From positions 868,001-932,000 of the forward strand of contig NZ_VTFU01000001.1 of NCBI RefSeq assembly GCF_009192735.1: DNA of 64,000 nucleotides, in the 5' to 3' direction. This DNA comes from Arthrobacter gandavensis. Its GTDB lineage: Bacteria; Actinomycetota; Actinomycetes; Actinomycetales; Micrococcaceae. Every line of letters starts with the position of its first letter. The first letter of the stretch is position 1. Shown piece by piece: positions 7,779 to 16,305 of the stretch. The notes under the pieces were generated by a model. That model did not search any database and had not been told where the DNA came from. It saw nothing but the letters and a program-made list of their open reading frames with translations. Position numbers and translations under genes: made by a program.

Positions 7779-9962
7779 CTAGACCGCAGCAACCTCTTTT
7801 TCCCGGGCCGGAGCAGCCGCATTGGCAGCGGGCGCGTCCACCGGATAGGGCTCGGTGCGCGGAGGCCGAACCCGGTCAATGATGACCAGGAGCGCCAGGG
7901 AAAGAGCACCCCAAATTCCCAGGGTCAGCAGATGCGATCCCACCGTGTCGCCGCCGAAGTAGAGAATGGAGCGGATCGACTCCACGGCAGCGGGCATCGG
8001 CAATACCTCGTGCAGGAAGCGGAAGATTTCCGGTTCCATGTAAATGGACATCGCCGCGCCCGACGCCGGCACACCCAGGAACATCAGGAGCCCGATCACC
8101 GGCAGGATGGCCAGCATGCCCATGAACCGCTCAAAGACCGCGGTGAACATGGCCACGCAGAACACCGCGACGGCGCCGACCCCCAGGAGCGGCCAGAAAT
8201 GTCCGTCAATGGCACCGACAAACACGTCCGCAATCACCCAGAGAAAGGCTGAGATTCCGACGGCCCAGGCGGCAACAATCGGTATCAGCTTCCGCAGCGG
8301 ACGGCTGGCCGGAGCCGCGGTGGAGCCCACGACAATGATCATGAAGCCTGCCATGATCCAGCCCATGGCCAGGTACATGGTGGCCATGCCCATGGAGTCG
8401 TCGTCGCGCAGCGGGGCAACATCCTCCGCCGTCAGCTCCACCTGCTGCCCGGCGGCCACCTGGCCAAAGACCGAGTTCACCACCTGCTGCTGGCTCATGC
8501 CGGCGGCTTCGTTGCTGATCAGCGTGGCCGTGGGGTTTTCGGCCGACGGCAGGACAAACGCGGCAACCACCGTGCGGTCACGCACCTGCTCCCGCGCCTC
8601 GTCAGCGGAATCCATCGCTGCCAGCTCGAAGAGTCCGGACATGTTTTCCTCGAGCCCGGCCGCCGTCTGTTCGGCCTGTTCAACGGTGGCGCCAACGACG
8701 GCGACAGGCATGTCCCGCGGTGCCGGCTGGTACATCGCACCGAGCATGAAGGAGAGCATCATCGTCACCATGGCCAGCGGGAACCCGGCCAGCGCAATGT
8801 AGCGCCAGCGGCGGCGCTTGGGCCGCGGCCCGCCGTGCAGTGAGGCCACGTTGACGGCCAGCGGTGCGGCGTCGGGCTTGCGGTGCCGTTTCAGTGCGTC
8901 AAGGCCCAGCGTGAGCAGCAGTGCGGCCACGGCTCCGACGGCGAGTACGAGCAGGTGCCTGCCAGCGCCGTTTCCGTCGAAGAAGAGCACCGACCGCAGC
9001 GACTCGCCGGTGGCGGCCGCAGGCAGGAAACTGTGGAGCCACACATAGATCCCGGGCATCGTGTGCACCGACATGCTCATGTTGGAAGCCGGAACACCCA
9101 GCACCATCAGGAACAGCATGCCGACCAGGACGGCCATCGGCCCGAAAATGCGGGTCAGGAGCAGCTGGACGCTGCCGACGGCGAAGACTGCCAGCGCACA
9201 TATGCCGAGCACCGCGGCGGTGTGCCCCTGGACCACTCCCATGACGGGCCCGACGACGGTCCACACCAGCGCCGCGATCAGCGCCGACCAACCGGCCAAC
9301 AGGGGAACAAACCGCCGGAACTTCATCAGTTCCGGGGAGTTGGACAGGATCAGGCTCAGCGGCATGTAGCCGGCGAGCATCAGCGCGGTGGTCATGAACA
9401 TGGCGCCCAACCCGGCCGCGTCATTGTCCGGCAGCGGAGCGAGGTCCTCGGACTGCAGGGCCAGGCCCTGCGCCAGCACCTGCGGCGCCACCAGGGCGGT
9501 TACCGCGCCGGACTGTGAGGCGCCGGCGGCTCCCGCCGTATACAGGGTGGCGGTACCGTCAGCCAGTGCAACGGCTCCGGCAACCTCGCGGTCCATCACC
9601 AGTTGGCGCGCTTCCGCGGCAGTTCCCGCCACGCGGACGTCCACCGCGTCCGGGTTCGCTGTTTCGAAGGAGTCGGCAAAGGCGGCGGCCTGCTGGGCGT
9701 TGCCGGCGACGGCGATTGGCATGTCATGCGGTGTTGGCGCATGCATTGCCGCGAGGTACCCGCCCACCAGCATGGAGACCATGAGCAGCGGCATGAGGAA
9801 CATGGCGACATAGCGGCCGATTTTCTCAGCCTTGGCCCGCTTAAGCGCAGCGGCTTCGGCGGTAGCCGACAGATCACTGCCAGGTGCCGCCGGCTCCCCG
9901 CCCAAGTCCACCGGAGCGGCGCCCGGCGGATAGTCGGCGGACGTGGGGGAATTGTGACTCAA
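7779..9962 (-). CDS. Membrane protein with two fused YhgE/Pip-like units
   Basis: Protein of 727 residues built from two similar halves, about 35-375 and 395-710. Each half has a first membrane helix, then a PTPHDMPIAVAG / PAPRDMPVAVVG segment, an extracellular domain of about 120 residues, and a block of five to six helices with the landmarks GVPASNMSMS / GVPASGAAMS and GESLRSVLFF / VESIRSILYF. The architecture resembles the YhgE/Pip and DUF3533 families (ABC-2-like membrane proteins, some phage-infection or export proteins), which normally have one such unit. A TTG start at 9962 with GGAG 7 bases upstream is chosen; the open frame runs further but has no better start. It is divergent from a TetR gene, so it may be drug- or lipid-inducible export. 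Function is inference. Confidence 0.78.
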   Translation of the reverse strand: MSHNSPTSADYPPGAAPVDLGGEPAAPGSDLSATAEAAALKRAKAEKIGRYVAMFLMPLLMVSMLVGGYLAAMHAPTPHDMPIAVAGNAQQAAAFADSFETANPDAVDVRVAGTAAEARQLVMDREVAGAVALADGTATLYTAGAAGASQSGAVTALVAPQVLAQGLALQSEDLAPLPDNDAAGLGAMFMTTALMLAGYMPLSLILSNSPELMKFRRFVPLLAGWSALIAALVWTVVGPVMGVVQGHTAAVLGICALAVFAVGSVQLLLTRIFGPMAVLVGMLFLMVLGVPASNMSMSVHTMPGIYVWLHSFLPAAATGESLRSVLFFDGNGAGRHLLVLAVGAVAALLLTLGLDALKRHRKPDAAPLAVNVASLHGGPRPKRRRWRYIALAGFPLAMVTMMLSFMLGAMYQPAPRDMPVAVVGATVEQAEQTAAGLEENMSGLFELAAMDSADEAREQVRDRTVVAAFVLPSAENPTATLISNEAAGMSQQQVVNSVFGQVAAGQQVELTAEDVAPLRDDDSMGMATMYLAMGWIMAGFMIIVVGSTAAPASRPLRKLIPIVAAWAVGISAFLWVIADVFVGAIDGHFWPLLGVGAVAVFCVAMFTAVFERFMGMLAILPVIGLLMFLGVPASGAAMSIYMEPEIFRFLHEVLPMPAAVESIRSILYFGGDTVGSHLLTLGIWGALSLALLVIIDRVRPPRTEPYPVDAPAANAAAPAREKEVAAV

Positions 9963-10054
9963 GCTCGTGCTCCTGTGCTGTGGTTCGATGGTGATGCGAG
10001 GAAGGCACCGGCCGGAGGGCCGAATGCGCGGCCTGTGGGACCGACTCGTCAAAA

Positions 10055-10072
10055 TTACGCCATGTGGCGTAA
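10055..10072. promoter_or_regulatory. Perfect palindrome, probable TetR operator
   Basis: TTACGCCA and TGGCGTAA flank a 2-base centre, giving an 18-base perfect palindrome in the gap between the fused YhgE-like gene and the divergent tetR gene. Size and position are those of a TetR-family operator. TAAATT at 10070-10075 may be a -10 box for the regulator, so binding would repress both genes. Confidence 0.75.
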
Positions 10073-10115
10073 ATTTGGTTAATCGAGGCAACCATCACGA
10101 TTGAAGGCACAACAC

Positions 10116-10778
10116 ATGGGTCAGCACGGGGACCATGCACGGAACATCCTGCTCGACGCGGCCGAGGAGCTTTTTGCCTGCCACGGCATTGACGCCGTCT
10201 CCAACCGGCGGATCGCCGAGCACGCCGGGACAGCGAACCACTCCGCCGTCGCGTACCACTTCGGCGGGCGCGGGGATCTGCTGCGCGCCCTCGTCACCCG
10301 CCATGTTGAGGAGACGAACCGCCGCCGTTTGGACCTGAGCGAGACGCTGGGGGCGGATGCCTCACTGAGTGATCTGCTGGCATGCCTGATCCTGCCTTGG
10401 ACCGAGCACCTTGCCTCACTGCCGGTTCCCAGCTGGCGCGCCAGGTTCCTGTCCCAAATCCGCTCGGCACCCTCGGTGCACGAAACCCTGGCCCGCAGCG
10501 CCACTGCCAGCCCGGTCACCGAGGACCTGATCCGGCGCGTCCACGCCACCCTCGGAGAAATGCCGGCCACAGTGCTGCACGGCCGGTCCTGGATCCTCGG
10601 CGGCATGGTGTTGGGAGTGTGCGGAGAGTATGAGGCGCGGATCCAGGACGGAGTGGAACAGCCCAACTGGGCCGGCGTTGGCTACTTCCTCATCGACTCC
10701 TGCGCCGGCATGCTGTCGGCTCCCGTAACGCATCCGGGAGACTTCCTCACACAGCCGTCCCCGCTCTACCTTTTGTGA
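10116..10778 (+). CDS. TetR/AcrR family transcriptional regulator
   Basis: Repressor of 220 residues. The N-terminal HTH spans about 8-55 with ILLDAAEELFACHGIDAVSN and a recognition helix in NHSAVAYHFGGRGDLLRAL. The rest is an all-helical ligand and dimer domain with several Trp and Cys residues. The ATG at 10116 has GAAGG 8-12 bases upstream; a TTG at 10101 is less likely. It is divergent from the fused YhgE-like gene and faces a perfect palindrome at 10055-10072, so it very probably controls that gene and itself. Confidence 0.9.
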   Translation: MGQHGDHARNILLDAAEELFACHGIDAVSNRRIAEHAGTANHSAVAYHFGGRGDLLRALVTRHVEETNRRRLDLSETLGADASLSDLLACLILPWTEHLASLPVPSWRARFLSQIRSAPSVHETLARSATASPVTEDLIRRVHATLGEMPATVLHGRSWILGGMVLGVCGEYEARIQDGVEQPNWAGVGYFLIDSCAGMLSAPVTHPGDFLTQPSPLYLL

Positions 10779-10845
10779 CCGGCACCGTCCTCTGACAGGC
10801 ACAGCCTTTGTTGACCGGCACCGTCTTCTGACCGGCACCGCTGCC
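10776..10845. repeat. Four short direct repeats after tetR
   Basis: Four imperfect copies of about 17-19 bases begin at 10776, 10793, 10812 and 10829, with the common core TGACCGGCACCG. The first copy contains the TGA stop of the TetR gene. No hairpin with a T-tract is visible, so this looks like slippage duplication rather than a terminator. Confidence 0.6.
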
Positions 10846-10850
10846 GGACT

Positions 10851-11846
10851 TCAGCCCGCGAGCTGTTTCGCGCGCGCCGCCACGGCAACCGCGGTGTCCT
10901 CGGCCATCAAGTCCCCGTTGATGGCGGCGCCCGCCGCCAGCCCGGCTGCAGCCGCGCCGATCACCTGCATCATGGGCACCGCGAGGTTTCCGGCGGCGTA
11001 GACCCCGGGAACGGCGGTGGCTCCCATCGGATCCACGGCCACCGCGGTGCCGATGGACAGGTCCCCCATGAACTGCTCCTCGGGCCTGATCCCCAGATCC
11101 GCCAGATATCCGGCCCGGGCACTAAGCCGCGAGAACACCACCACGGCATGCCGCGGCACCAGCTCTCCGGAGTCCAGCCGGACCCCCTCCAACCGGGAAC
11201 CGCCTTCCACGCCAGCCACCTTGCCGCTGACCACCCGAATACCGCGGGCGGCCAGCTGTTCGGCCTGCCCGCCATCCGGCTCGCCGCACCCGTTCAGGAA
11301 GAGGACGACGTCGTCGCTCCATTGCCGCCACAGCAGCGCCTGGTGTACGGACGTTCCCAGGTCCGTGGCGAGGATGCCAATGCCCTGGCCCTGGACTTCC
11401 CAGCCGTGGCAGTAGGGGCAGTGCAGCACGCCGGTCCCCCAGTGCTCCGCCAGTCCGGGGACGTCCGGCAGCACATCACGGGCACCGGAAGCCGCCAGCA
11501 CCCGGCGCGCCCGCAGCACGCGGCCGCCCGACAGCCGCACATCAAACCGGCCGTCGGAATTCCGGGACACAGTGGAAACCGTGTCTGCTATCAGTGTGCC
11601 GCCGTAGCCGGCCACTTCGCCGCGGCCAACATCGTACAGATCCCGCGGCGCCGTGCCTTCACGTCCCAGATAATTGTGCACGTGGGCCGCGGGTGCGTTT
11701 CGGGGGTCTCCGGCGTCCACCACCGCCACGGAACGCCGCGCCCGGACCAATGCCAATGCCCCGCTGAGACCCGCTGCGGCACCGCCGATGACCACGACGT
11801 CGTACTCCGCAGTTTGTTCCGTTGTTGAGCTTTTGTTCGCCGGCAT
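10851..11846 (-). CDS. Thioredoxin reductase-like FAD/NAD(P) oxidoreductase
   Basis: Soluble flavoprotein of 331 residues. The FAD-binding GGAAAGLSGA is at 21-30, a redox pair sits in HCPYCHGWE (Cys143 and Cys146), and the C-terminal GVYAAGNLA is the second FAD contact. CPYC instead of the CATC of true TrxB and the HGWE that follows place it in the TrxB-like subgroup found beside regulators in actinobacteria. The substrate is not known; a small-molecule disulfide or detoxification role is possible. AGGAGG precedes the ATG. It is divergent from an XRE-cupin regulator. Confidence 0.87.
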   Translation of the reverse strand: MPANKSSTTEQTAEYDVVVIGGAAAGLSGALALVRARRSVAVVDAGDPRNAPAAHVHNYLGREGTAPRDLYDVGRGEVAGYGGTLIADTVSTVSRNSDGRFDVRLSGGRVLRARRVLAASGARDVLPDVPGLAEHWGTGVLHCPYCHGWEVQGQGIGILATDLGTSVHQALLWRQWSDDVVLFLNGCGEPDGGQAEQLAARGIRVVSGKVAGVEGGSRLEGVRLDSGELVPRHAVVVFSRLSARAGYLADLGIRPEEQFMGDLSIGTAVAVDPMGATAVPGVYAAGNLAVPMMQVIGAAAAGLAAGAAINGDLMAEDTAVAVAARAKQLAG

Positions 11847-11956
11847 GGTTTCCTCCTGGGCTGGTGGTGCCGGAGACTTCCTCCGGCTGTCATCCCAGTC
11901 TCGATCCGAAGGGAGCCAAGCAGCAAAGATTCTTGCTGGTATGGCAAACTCAAACC

Positions 11957-12562
11957 ATGAGCATCGACGAAAACGACACGCTGCGCGGAGTCGGGCCCCG
12001 GCTCCGCACGCTCCGGTCGGACCGGAACACCACGCTGGCGGCGTTGTCCGCGGCCACGGGCATTTCCGTCAGCACACTGTCCCGGCTGGAATCCGGGCAG
12101 CGCCGCCCCACCCTTGAGCTGCTGCTGCCGCTGGCCAGGACCTACGGCGTCACCATCGACGAGCTGGTGGGCGGGCCGGCCACCGGAGATCCCCGCGTGC
12201 ACATGCAGCCCATCAAACGCCAAGGAGCCGTCATCATTCCGCTCACCGAAAAGGCCGGCGGCATCAGCGCCTTCAAGTACATCCTGCCGGCACAGCGCAA
12301 ACCATCGGTGCCGGACCCCCGCACCCATGAGGGCTACGAATGGCTCTACGTCCTCAGCGGCAAACTCCGGCTGATCCTGGGTGAGCAGGAACTGGTCCTG
12401 AAACCCGGAGAAGCCGCGGAGTTCAACACCCGCCTGCCGCACTGGATGGGCACCGCCGATTTGAACGCCGTCGAGTTCATCGCCCTGTTCGGCCCGCAGG
12501 GTGAGCGGGCGCACCTGCGGGCCCGGCCGGCGTCGTCGGACTCCTCCGCATCAGCCGGCTGA
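11957..12562 (+). CDS. XRE-family regulator with C-terminal cupin domain
   Basis: Regulator of 201 residues. The HTH spans about 12-68 and includes TLAALSAATGISVSTLSRLE. The cupin domain at about 110-190 has YEWLYVLSGKLRLILGEQE and a GEAAEFNTRLPHW core, so it probably senses a small ligand. The open frame extends upstream, but the ATG at 11957 starts a normal XRE N-terminus. No Shine-Dalgarno is visible. TTGC-N7-GCAA lies upstream at about 11932-11947 and could be its operator, shared with the divergent reductase gene. Confidence 0.88.
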   Translation: MSIDENDTLRGVGPRLRTLRSDRNTTLAALSAATGISVSTLSRLESGQRRPTLELLLPLARTYGVTIDELVGGPATGDPRVHMQPIKRQGAVIIPLTEKAGGISAFKYILPAQRKPSVPDPRTHEGYEWLYVLSGKLRLILGEQELVLKPGEAAEFNTRLPHWMGTADLNAVEFIALFGPQGERAHLRARPASSDSSASAG

Positions 12563-12593
12563 GCGCCGTTCGGCAACCGGCCCCTCGGAGCGG

Positions 12594-13544
12594 CTAGTAG
12601 ACGGCGATAAAGCGCCCGACGACGCCGCCCGCCCGCAGCTTGTCGATAGCCTCCGGAATCTCCGCCTGAGTGATGACGTTCATCGGCGGGTTCAGCTTGC
12701 CGGACTTCATCAGGTCATACAGCGCCTCGAGGTCCTCCTTGGTGCCGGACTTTGAACCCTTGATGGACAGCTGATTGATGATGATCGGGTAAGTGTTGAT
12801 GGTCGCTTCCAGCCTGCCCATGCCCACCTGGACCAGTGTCCCGAATTCGGCCAGGGTCTCGACGCCGGCCGCCGTGGTGGTGCCAAACCCGGCATAGTCC
12901 ACAATGAGGTCCAGGTTCTTGTCCTTAAAATCCGTAATGGACTCCGCCACGCCCGCCAACCCGATTTCGTCGGCAAGCTGGCGGGTCTCGGGGTTGATTT
13001 CAGCGCCGTACACCTCGGCGCCGGCCAGTACGGCAACCCGGGCACCGATATAGCCCAGCCCGCCGAGGCCGATGACGCCCACCTTCATGCCCGCTTTGGC
13101 GCCGCCCACAGCCATAATGGCGTGGTAGGCGGTAAGCCCGGCATCGGTGGCCATGGCGGCCAGGTCAAAGGGAACTTCGTCCGGCAGGCGCACCAGGTTG
13201 TCGTCGGTGGCCAGCAGCTTGGGGCCGAATCCTCCATCCCATTTCCCGTAGCCGAGCGCGTCGCCGTCGCTCATCACGGGTGCCAGGCCCACCCGGTCGC
13301 CCACCTTCCAGTGCTCCATCCCCTCGCCCACCTCGGTGATCACGCCGGCGTTCTCGTGGCCCATGGTGCGCGGGAGCTCGAAGAAGAGCGGCATCCAGCC
13401 GGGATCGTCCAGGGCAGTGACATCGGAGTGGCAAACCCCTGCGGCTTTGACCTCGACGACCACCTGACCGGGGCCGGCGTGCGGCTCGGGGACTTCGTTG
13501 AGTTGAAGCGGATTATTGGTGCCGGTGAACTGCCAGGCCTTCAT
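12594..13544 (-). CDS. Zinc-dependent alcohol dehydrogenase, short form
   Basis: MDR-family NAD(P) dehydrogenase of 316 residues. Catalytic zinc ligands visible are Cys38 (CHSD) and His63 (GHENAG); the third position has Asp134 (MATDAGLTAYHA) where most ADHs have Cys. The Rossmann motif GLGGLG is at about 159-164. The four-cysteine structural zinc lobe expected after about residue 85 is absent and replaced by a Gly/Asp loop, which explains the short length. Such Asp-type, lobe-less members are known in this superfamily. AAGGAGGAG precedes the ATG. It lies 48 bases downstream of the YhgE-like gene and may be co-transcribed. Confidence 0.88.
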   Translation of the reverse strand: MKAWQFTGTNNPLQLNEVPEPHAGPGQVVVEVKAAGVCHSDVTALDDPGWMPLFFELPRTMGHENAGVITEVGEGMEHWKVGDRVGLAPVMSDGDALGYGKWDGGFGPKLLATDDNLVRLPDEVPFDLAAMATDAGLTAYHAIMAVGGAKAGMKVGVIGLGGLGYIGARVAVLAGAEVYGAEINPETRQLADEIGLAGVAESITDFKDKNLDLIVDYAGFGTTTAAGVETLAEFGTLVQVGMGRLEATINTYPIIINQLSIKGSKSGTKEDLEALYDLMKSGKLNPPMNVITQAEIPEAIDKLRAGGVVGRFIAVY

Positions 13545-13592
13545 GGGATTGCTCCTCCTTGGTTGTTATTGTCCCCGGAGCTCCGGGGCAGG

Positions 13593-15194
13593 TCAGGTGT
13601 CCGCGTGCCGCGGACCCGTGCCGGGCGCCGCGGGACCGGATGGTGCTGCAGGACCGGAGGGTGATGCAGGACCGGTTGGCGTTGCAGCTGCGGACGCCGC
13701 AGGTGCCGGCGCAGTCCTCGTCCCTGCAGTCCCGGGCCCTGCCGGCAGCTGGGCTTTCCGCCGGCCGAAGGCCCGCTCATAGAGCACCGCGAAGATCATT
13801 GCCACAACCACCGCGATGATGATGAGGATCAGCATGCCGATGATCCCGCTCTGCACCCCCGCGCTGGCATCGGCGTCGAAATACAGGACGGCCCGGTTCG
13901 CCATGGTCATTTGATACAGCGGCTCACCGCGGGCGATAAACCGGAAGAACCCCGGCAGAGCCTCCAGCGGGACCACGCCGCTGGCCGCGGGCAGGCCCAT
14001 GAACACGATGTAGATCATGGACACAATCATTCCGGCGCTGCCCAGCACCGTGATCAGCGCGAACGCTACGGCCGACACTGTGACAATGGACAGCCAGGTG
14101 GTGAGGAAGTACCAGCCCCCGTGCGGAATCGGCATGCCGACGGCGGAGCCCACCCACATCATCAGCCCCGCGGTCGGCAGGGCTGCGAGGGCAACGATCC
14201 CCCACTTGGTGAAGAAGGTGACCCAGCGGGCCGGGCGCACCGGCGGTCCCAGGACAAAACGCGGCCCCAGCTCAATGGGCAGAACGCCCAGCCGGGAATC
14301 CACCAAGAAATGAATGGCAACGGAACCGGCAACTCCCACGACCATCAGCAGCACCGAGTAGAAGAACGCCCCCATACCCAGCGCCGTGCCTTCCGGCGGT
14401 GTTTCGTAGGCGGTGGTGGTGACCTGGATGGGGCTGCTCAGCAGATCGGCGGACGTCCCGGTCAGTTTCGGGGACAACTGCTGCTCCAGCTGAGTCGGCA
14501 GCTCGGCGCCCGCCGTTCGCAGCTGCCGGTCCAGCTGGGCCTGCGCTGCGGTCTGGGCGGTTTGCGCCGCGGACGTCAGCTGCTCCCCCACGCTCTTGTT
14601 GGCCTGGTCCAGCGCCGGGTTGACGGCGCCCGTCGCCAAGCTGCTGGCCAGCGGGCCGGCCAAGGGGTTGGTGTACACGGTGACGGAGGGTCGGGACACA
14701 GCATCTTCCGAGAGTGTTCCGCTCACCAGGGCCAGCGCGTCCGCCGAAAAGGACTCGGGGATGACGACGGCGGCATGGATCTGCCCCTTGCGCATCTGGT
14801 CCTGGGCCTCGTCCCAGGACAGCTGCCTCAGGTCTATCTCGTCGTTCCGGGAGAATCCCTGTGTCATTTGGTCGGTGATCGTCGCGCCGAGGTCTTCCCG
14901 CCCGCCGCCGTCGGGCGATTCGGCGCCGGCATCCTCATTAACGACGGCTATGGGAAAGTGATTAAGGTGCGTGCCGGGGCTGCCCAGCCCGCCGATGTAG
15001 AGCGCAGTGCCGGTTCCGCCCAGGAGCAGCAGCACCAGCAGCGGCAGTAACCACAGCCGGGGCGAGTAATACGGATGATGTTCCTTGGCGTGGCTGACCC
15101 TGCGGGTATTGGAACCGGAGTCTGTGCCGGAACCGGAGCCATTGTTCCAATCAGAGTCGTTTTTTGAACCGGAGTCCATGGGGTGGGCGGGCAT
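13593..15194 (-). CDS. YhgE/Pip-like membrane protein, single unit
   Basis: Protein of 533 residues. A Ser/Asn/Gly-rich cytoplasmic start (1-40) leads to a first membrane helix (LWLLPLLVLLLLGGTGTALY). An extracellular domain of about 220 residues with an Ala/Gln-rich helical stretch (about 200-245) follows, then five or six helices with GLPAASGVVPLEALPGFFR. Layout is that of YhgE/Pip and ABC-2-like proteins, which span the envelope; the role is unknown. The C-terminal 45 residues are a Pro/Ala/Gly/Thr tail with near-repeats of GPAAPS encoded by repeated DNA. TGGAGG precedes the ATG. It is a distant single-unit relative of the fused protein at 7779-9962. Confidence 0.82.
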   Translation of the reverse strand: MPAHPMDSGSKNDSDWNNGSGSGTDSGSNTRRVSHAKEHHPYYSPRLWLLPLLVLLLLGGTGTALYIGGLGSPGTHLNHFPIAVVNEDAGAESPDGGGREDLGATITDQMTQGFSRNDEIDLRQLSWDEAQDQMRKGQIHAAVVIPESFSADALALVSGTLSEDAVSRPSVTVYTNPLAGPLASSLATGAVNPALDQANKSVGEQLTSAAQTAQTAAQAQLDRQLRTAGAELPTQLEQQLSPKLTGTSADLLSSPIQVTTTAYETPPEGTALGMGAFFYSVLLMVVGVAGSVAIHFLVDSRLGVLPIELGPRFVLGPPVRPARWVTFFTKWGIVALAALPTAGLMMWVGSAVGMPIPHGGWYFLTTWLSIVTVSAVAFALITVLGSAGMIVSMIYIVFMGLPAASGVVPLEALPGFFRFIARGEPLYQMTMANRAVLYFDADASAGVQSGIIGMLILIIIAVVVAMIFAVLYERAFGRRKAQLPAGPGTAGTRTAPAPAASAAATPTGPASPSGPAAPSGPAAPGTGPRHADT

Positions 15195-15402
15195 GGGTTA
15201 CCTCCAGAAGCCGGAGTTCTCGCGCTGACCTACCTTTCGAGCGTATCGGCGGCGCCGTGCTGCGGATACCTGTCTGCCCCGAAACCGCTGGCCGGGGGTA
15301 CTACTCGCGCCGCCGCCGTCGTTATTGGTTCCCGCTTTCCGGGGTGCGTGCCACGGCTGATGGCATACTCGGGCACATGATTTTCCTGCCGATCGCGAAG
15401 AA

Positions 15403-16161
15403 TCACCCAAGTTCGCAGGTGGAGAGGGGCGTCCAGCCGGATGGCAGCGGCCCCTTGATTGCTCCCCGCTCGGCGTCTGCCTGGGCTGACCAGCCTTGTG
15501 CCGCTTGGCCCGTGGAGAAGCCGCCTTTTGCCACCCGTACGCCGACGTCAGGATGCTTCATCCCGGGGGCGCCGCCGCGGCGGGTGGATGCACGGACGCT
15601 CCACGGCTGGTCGGCGAATCCACCTCCGCGGAAAACCCGATAGTTCCCATAACGTGCCGGGTCCAGCAAATCCCAGCACCACTCCCAAACGTTCCCCAGC
15701 GTGTCGTGCAGGCCGTAAGCGTTGGGTTCCTTCAACCCCACAGCCTGAGGTTGGCCCACCTCATCAGCGGCCGTCCATGCGATGCGTTCGAGGAGTCCGT
15801 AGTGCGGACCCGTTGTCCGTGCCCGGCAGGCGTATTCCCATTCGGCTTCTGTGGGCAGCCGATATCCGCCGGCTTCGGTCTGCCACGTCACGCTTTCCCG
15901 GTTCACCAGGTACACCGGCGCCAGCCCCTCCAAGACCGACGCAGCATTGCAGAAATTGACCGCGTCAAGCCAGGTCAGGTCCACAGCTGGCGAGAGGAGG
16001 GACAATCCAGCTGCGCCCATAACCTTCGCATAGCTGGCCTGAGTGATGGGAACGACGCCGATCTCGAACCGTTCGAGCTCCACGGACCGGCGGAGCCCTC
16101 GACGTGCGTCGTGCAGCTCCACCTCCCCCGCGGGCAAGGCGCGCAAATCGAGAGTAGTCAT
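15403..16161 (-). CDS. SUMF1/formylglycine-generating-enzyme-like protein
   Basis: Soluble protein of 252 residues with the FGE-sulfatase fold. Family landmarks are YRLPTEAEWEYACRA, LGNVWEWCWDLLD and YRVFRGGGFADQPWSVR. True copper-dependent FGE enzymes carry two active-site cysteines in the segment after RGG; here that stretch has none, so sulfatase activation is unlikely. Other family members include EgtB-type and C-type-lectin-like binding proteins. An upstream ATG at 16200 is also open; 16161 is chosen for its GGCGGA and its better N-terminus. No sulfatase of the formylglycine class is in the window. Confidence 0.8.
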   Translation of the reverse strand: MTTLDLRALPAGEVELHDARRGLRRSVELERFEIGVVPITQASYAKVMGAAGLSLLSPAVDLTWLDAVNFCNAASVLEGLAPVYLVNRESVTWQTEAGGYRLPTEAEWEYACRARTTGPHYGLLERIAWTAADEVGQPQAVGLKEPNAYGLHDTLGNVWEWCWDLLDPARYGNYRVFRGGGFADQPWSVRASTRRGGAPGMKHPDVGVRVAKGGFSTGQAAQGWSAQADAERGAIKGPLPSGWTPLSTCELG

Positions 16162-16305
16162 TCCGCCATGATTCCACCGGAGCCGCCATAAGCCATTCAT
16201 GGCCTAGGCTGGGGCGGCGGCGTGTTCCGCCTCACACCGAGGCCGCACAAAGTAACCGCAAGCACTCTGAGCACCGCGTCCTGACGCATCGAAAAGAAAG
16301 CGAAC

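Noticed and set aside
13911-15050. Plus-strand 379-codon frame opposite the YhgE-like gene
   Set aside because: Antisense shadow of a gene with a clear membrane topology; translation is low-complexity Arg/Gln/His.
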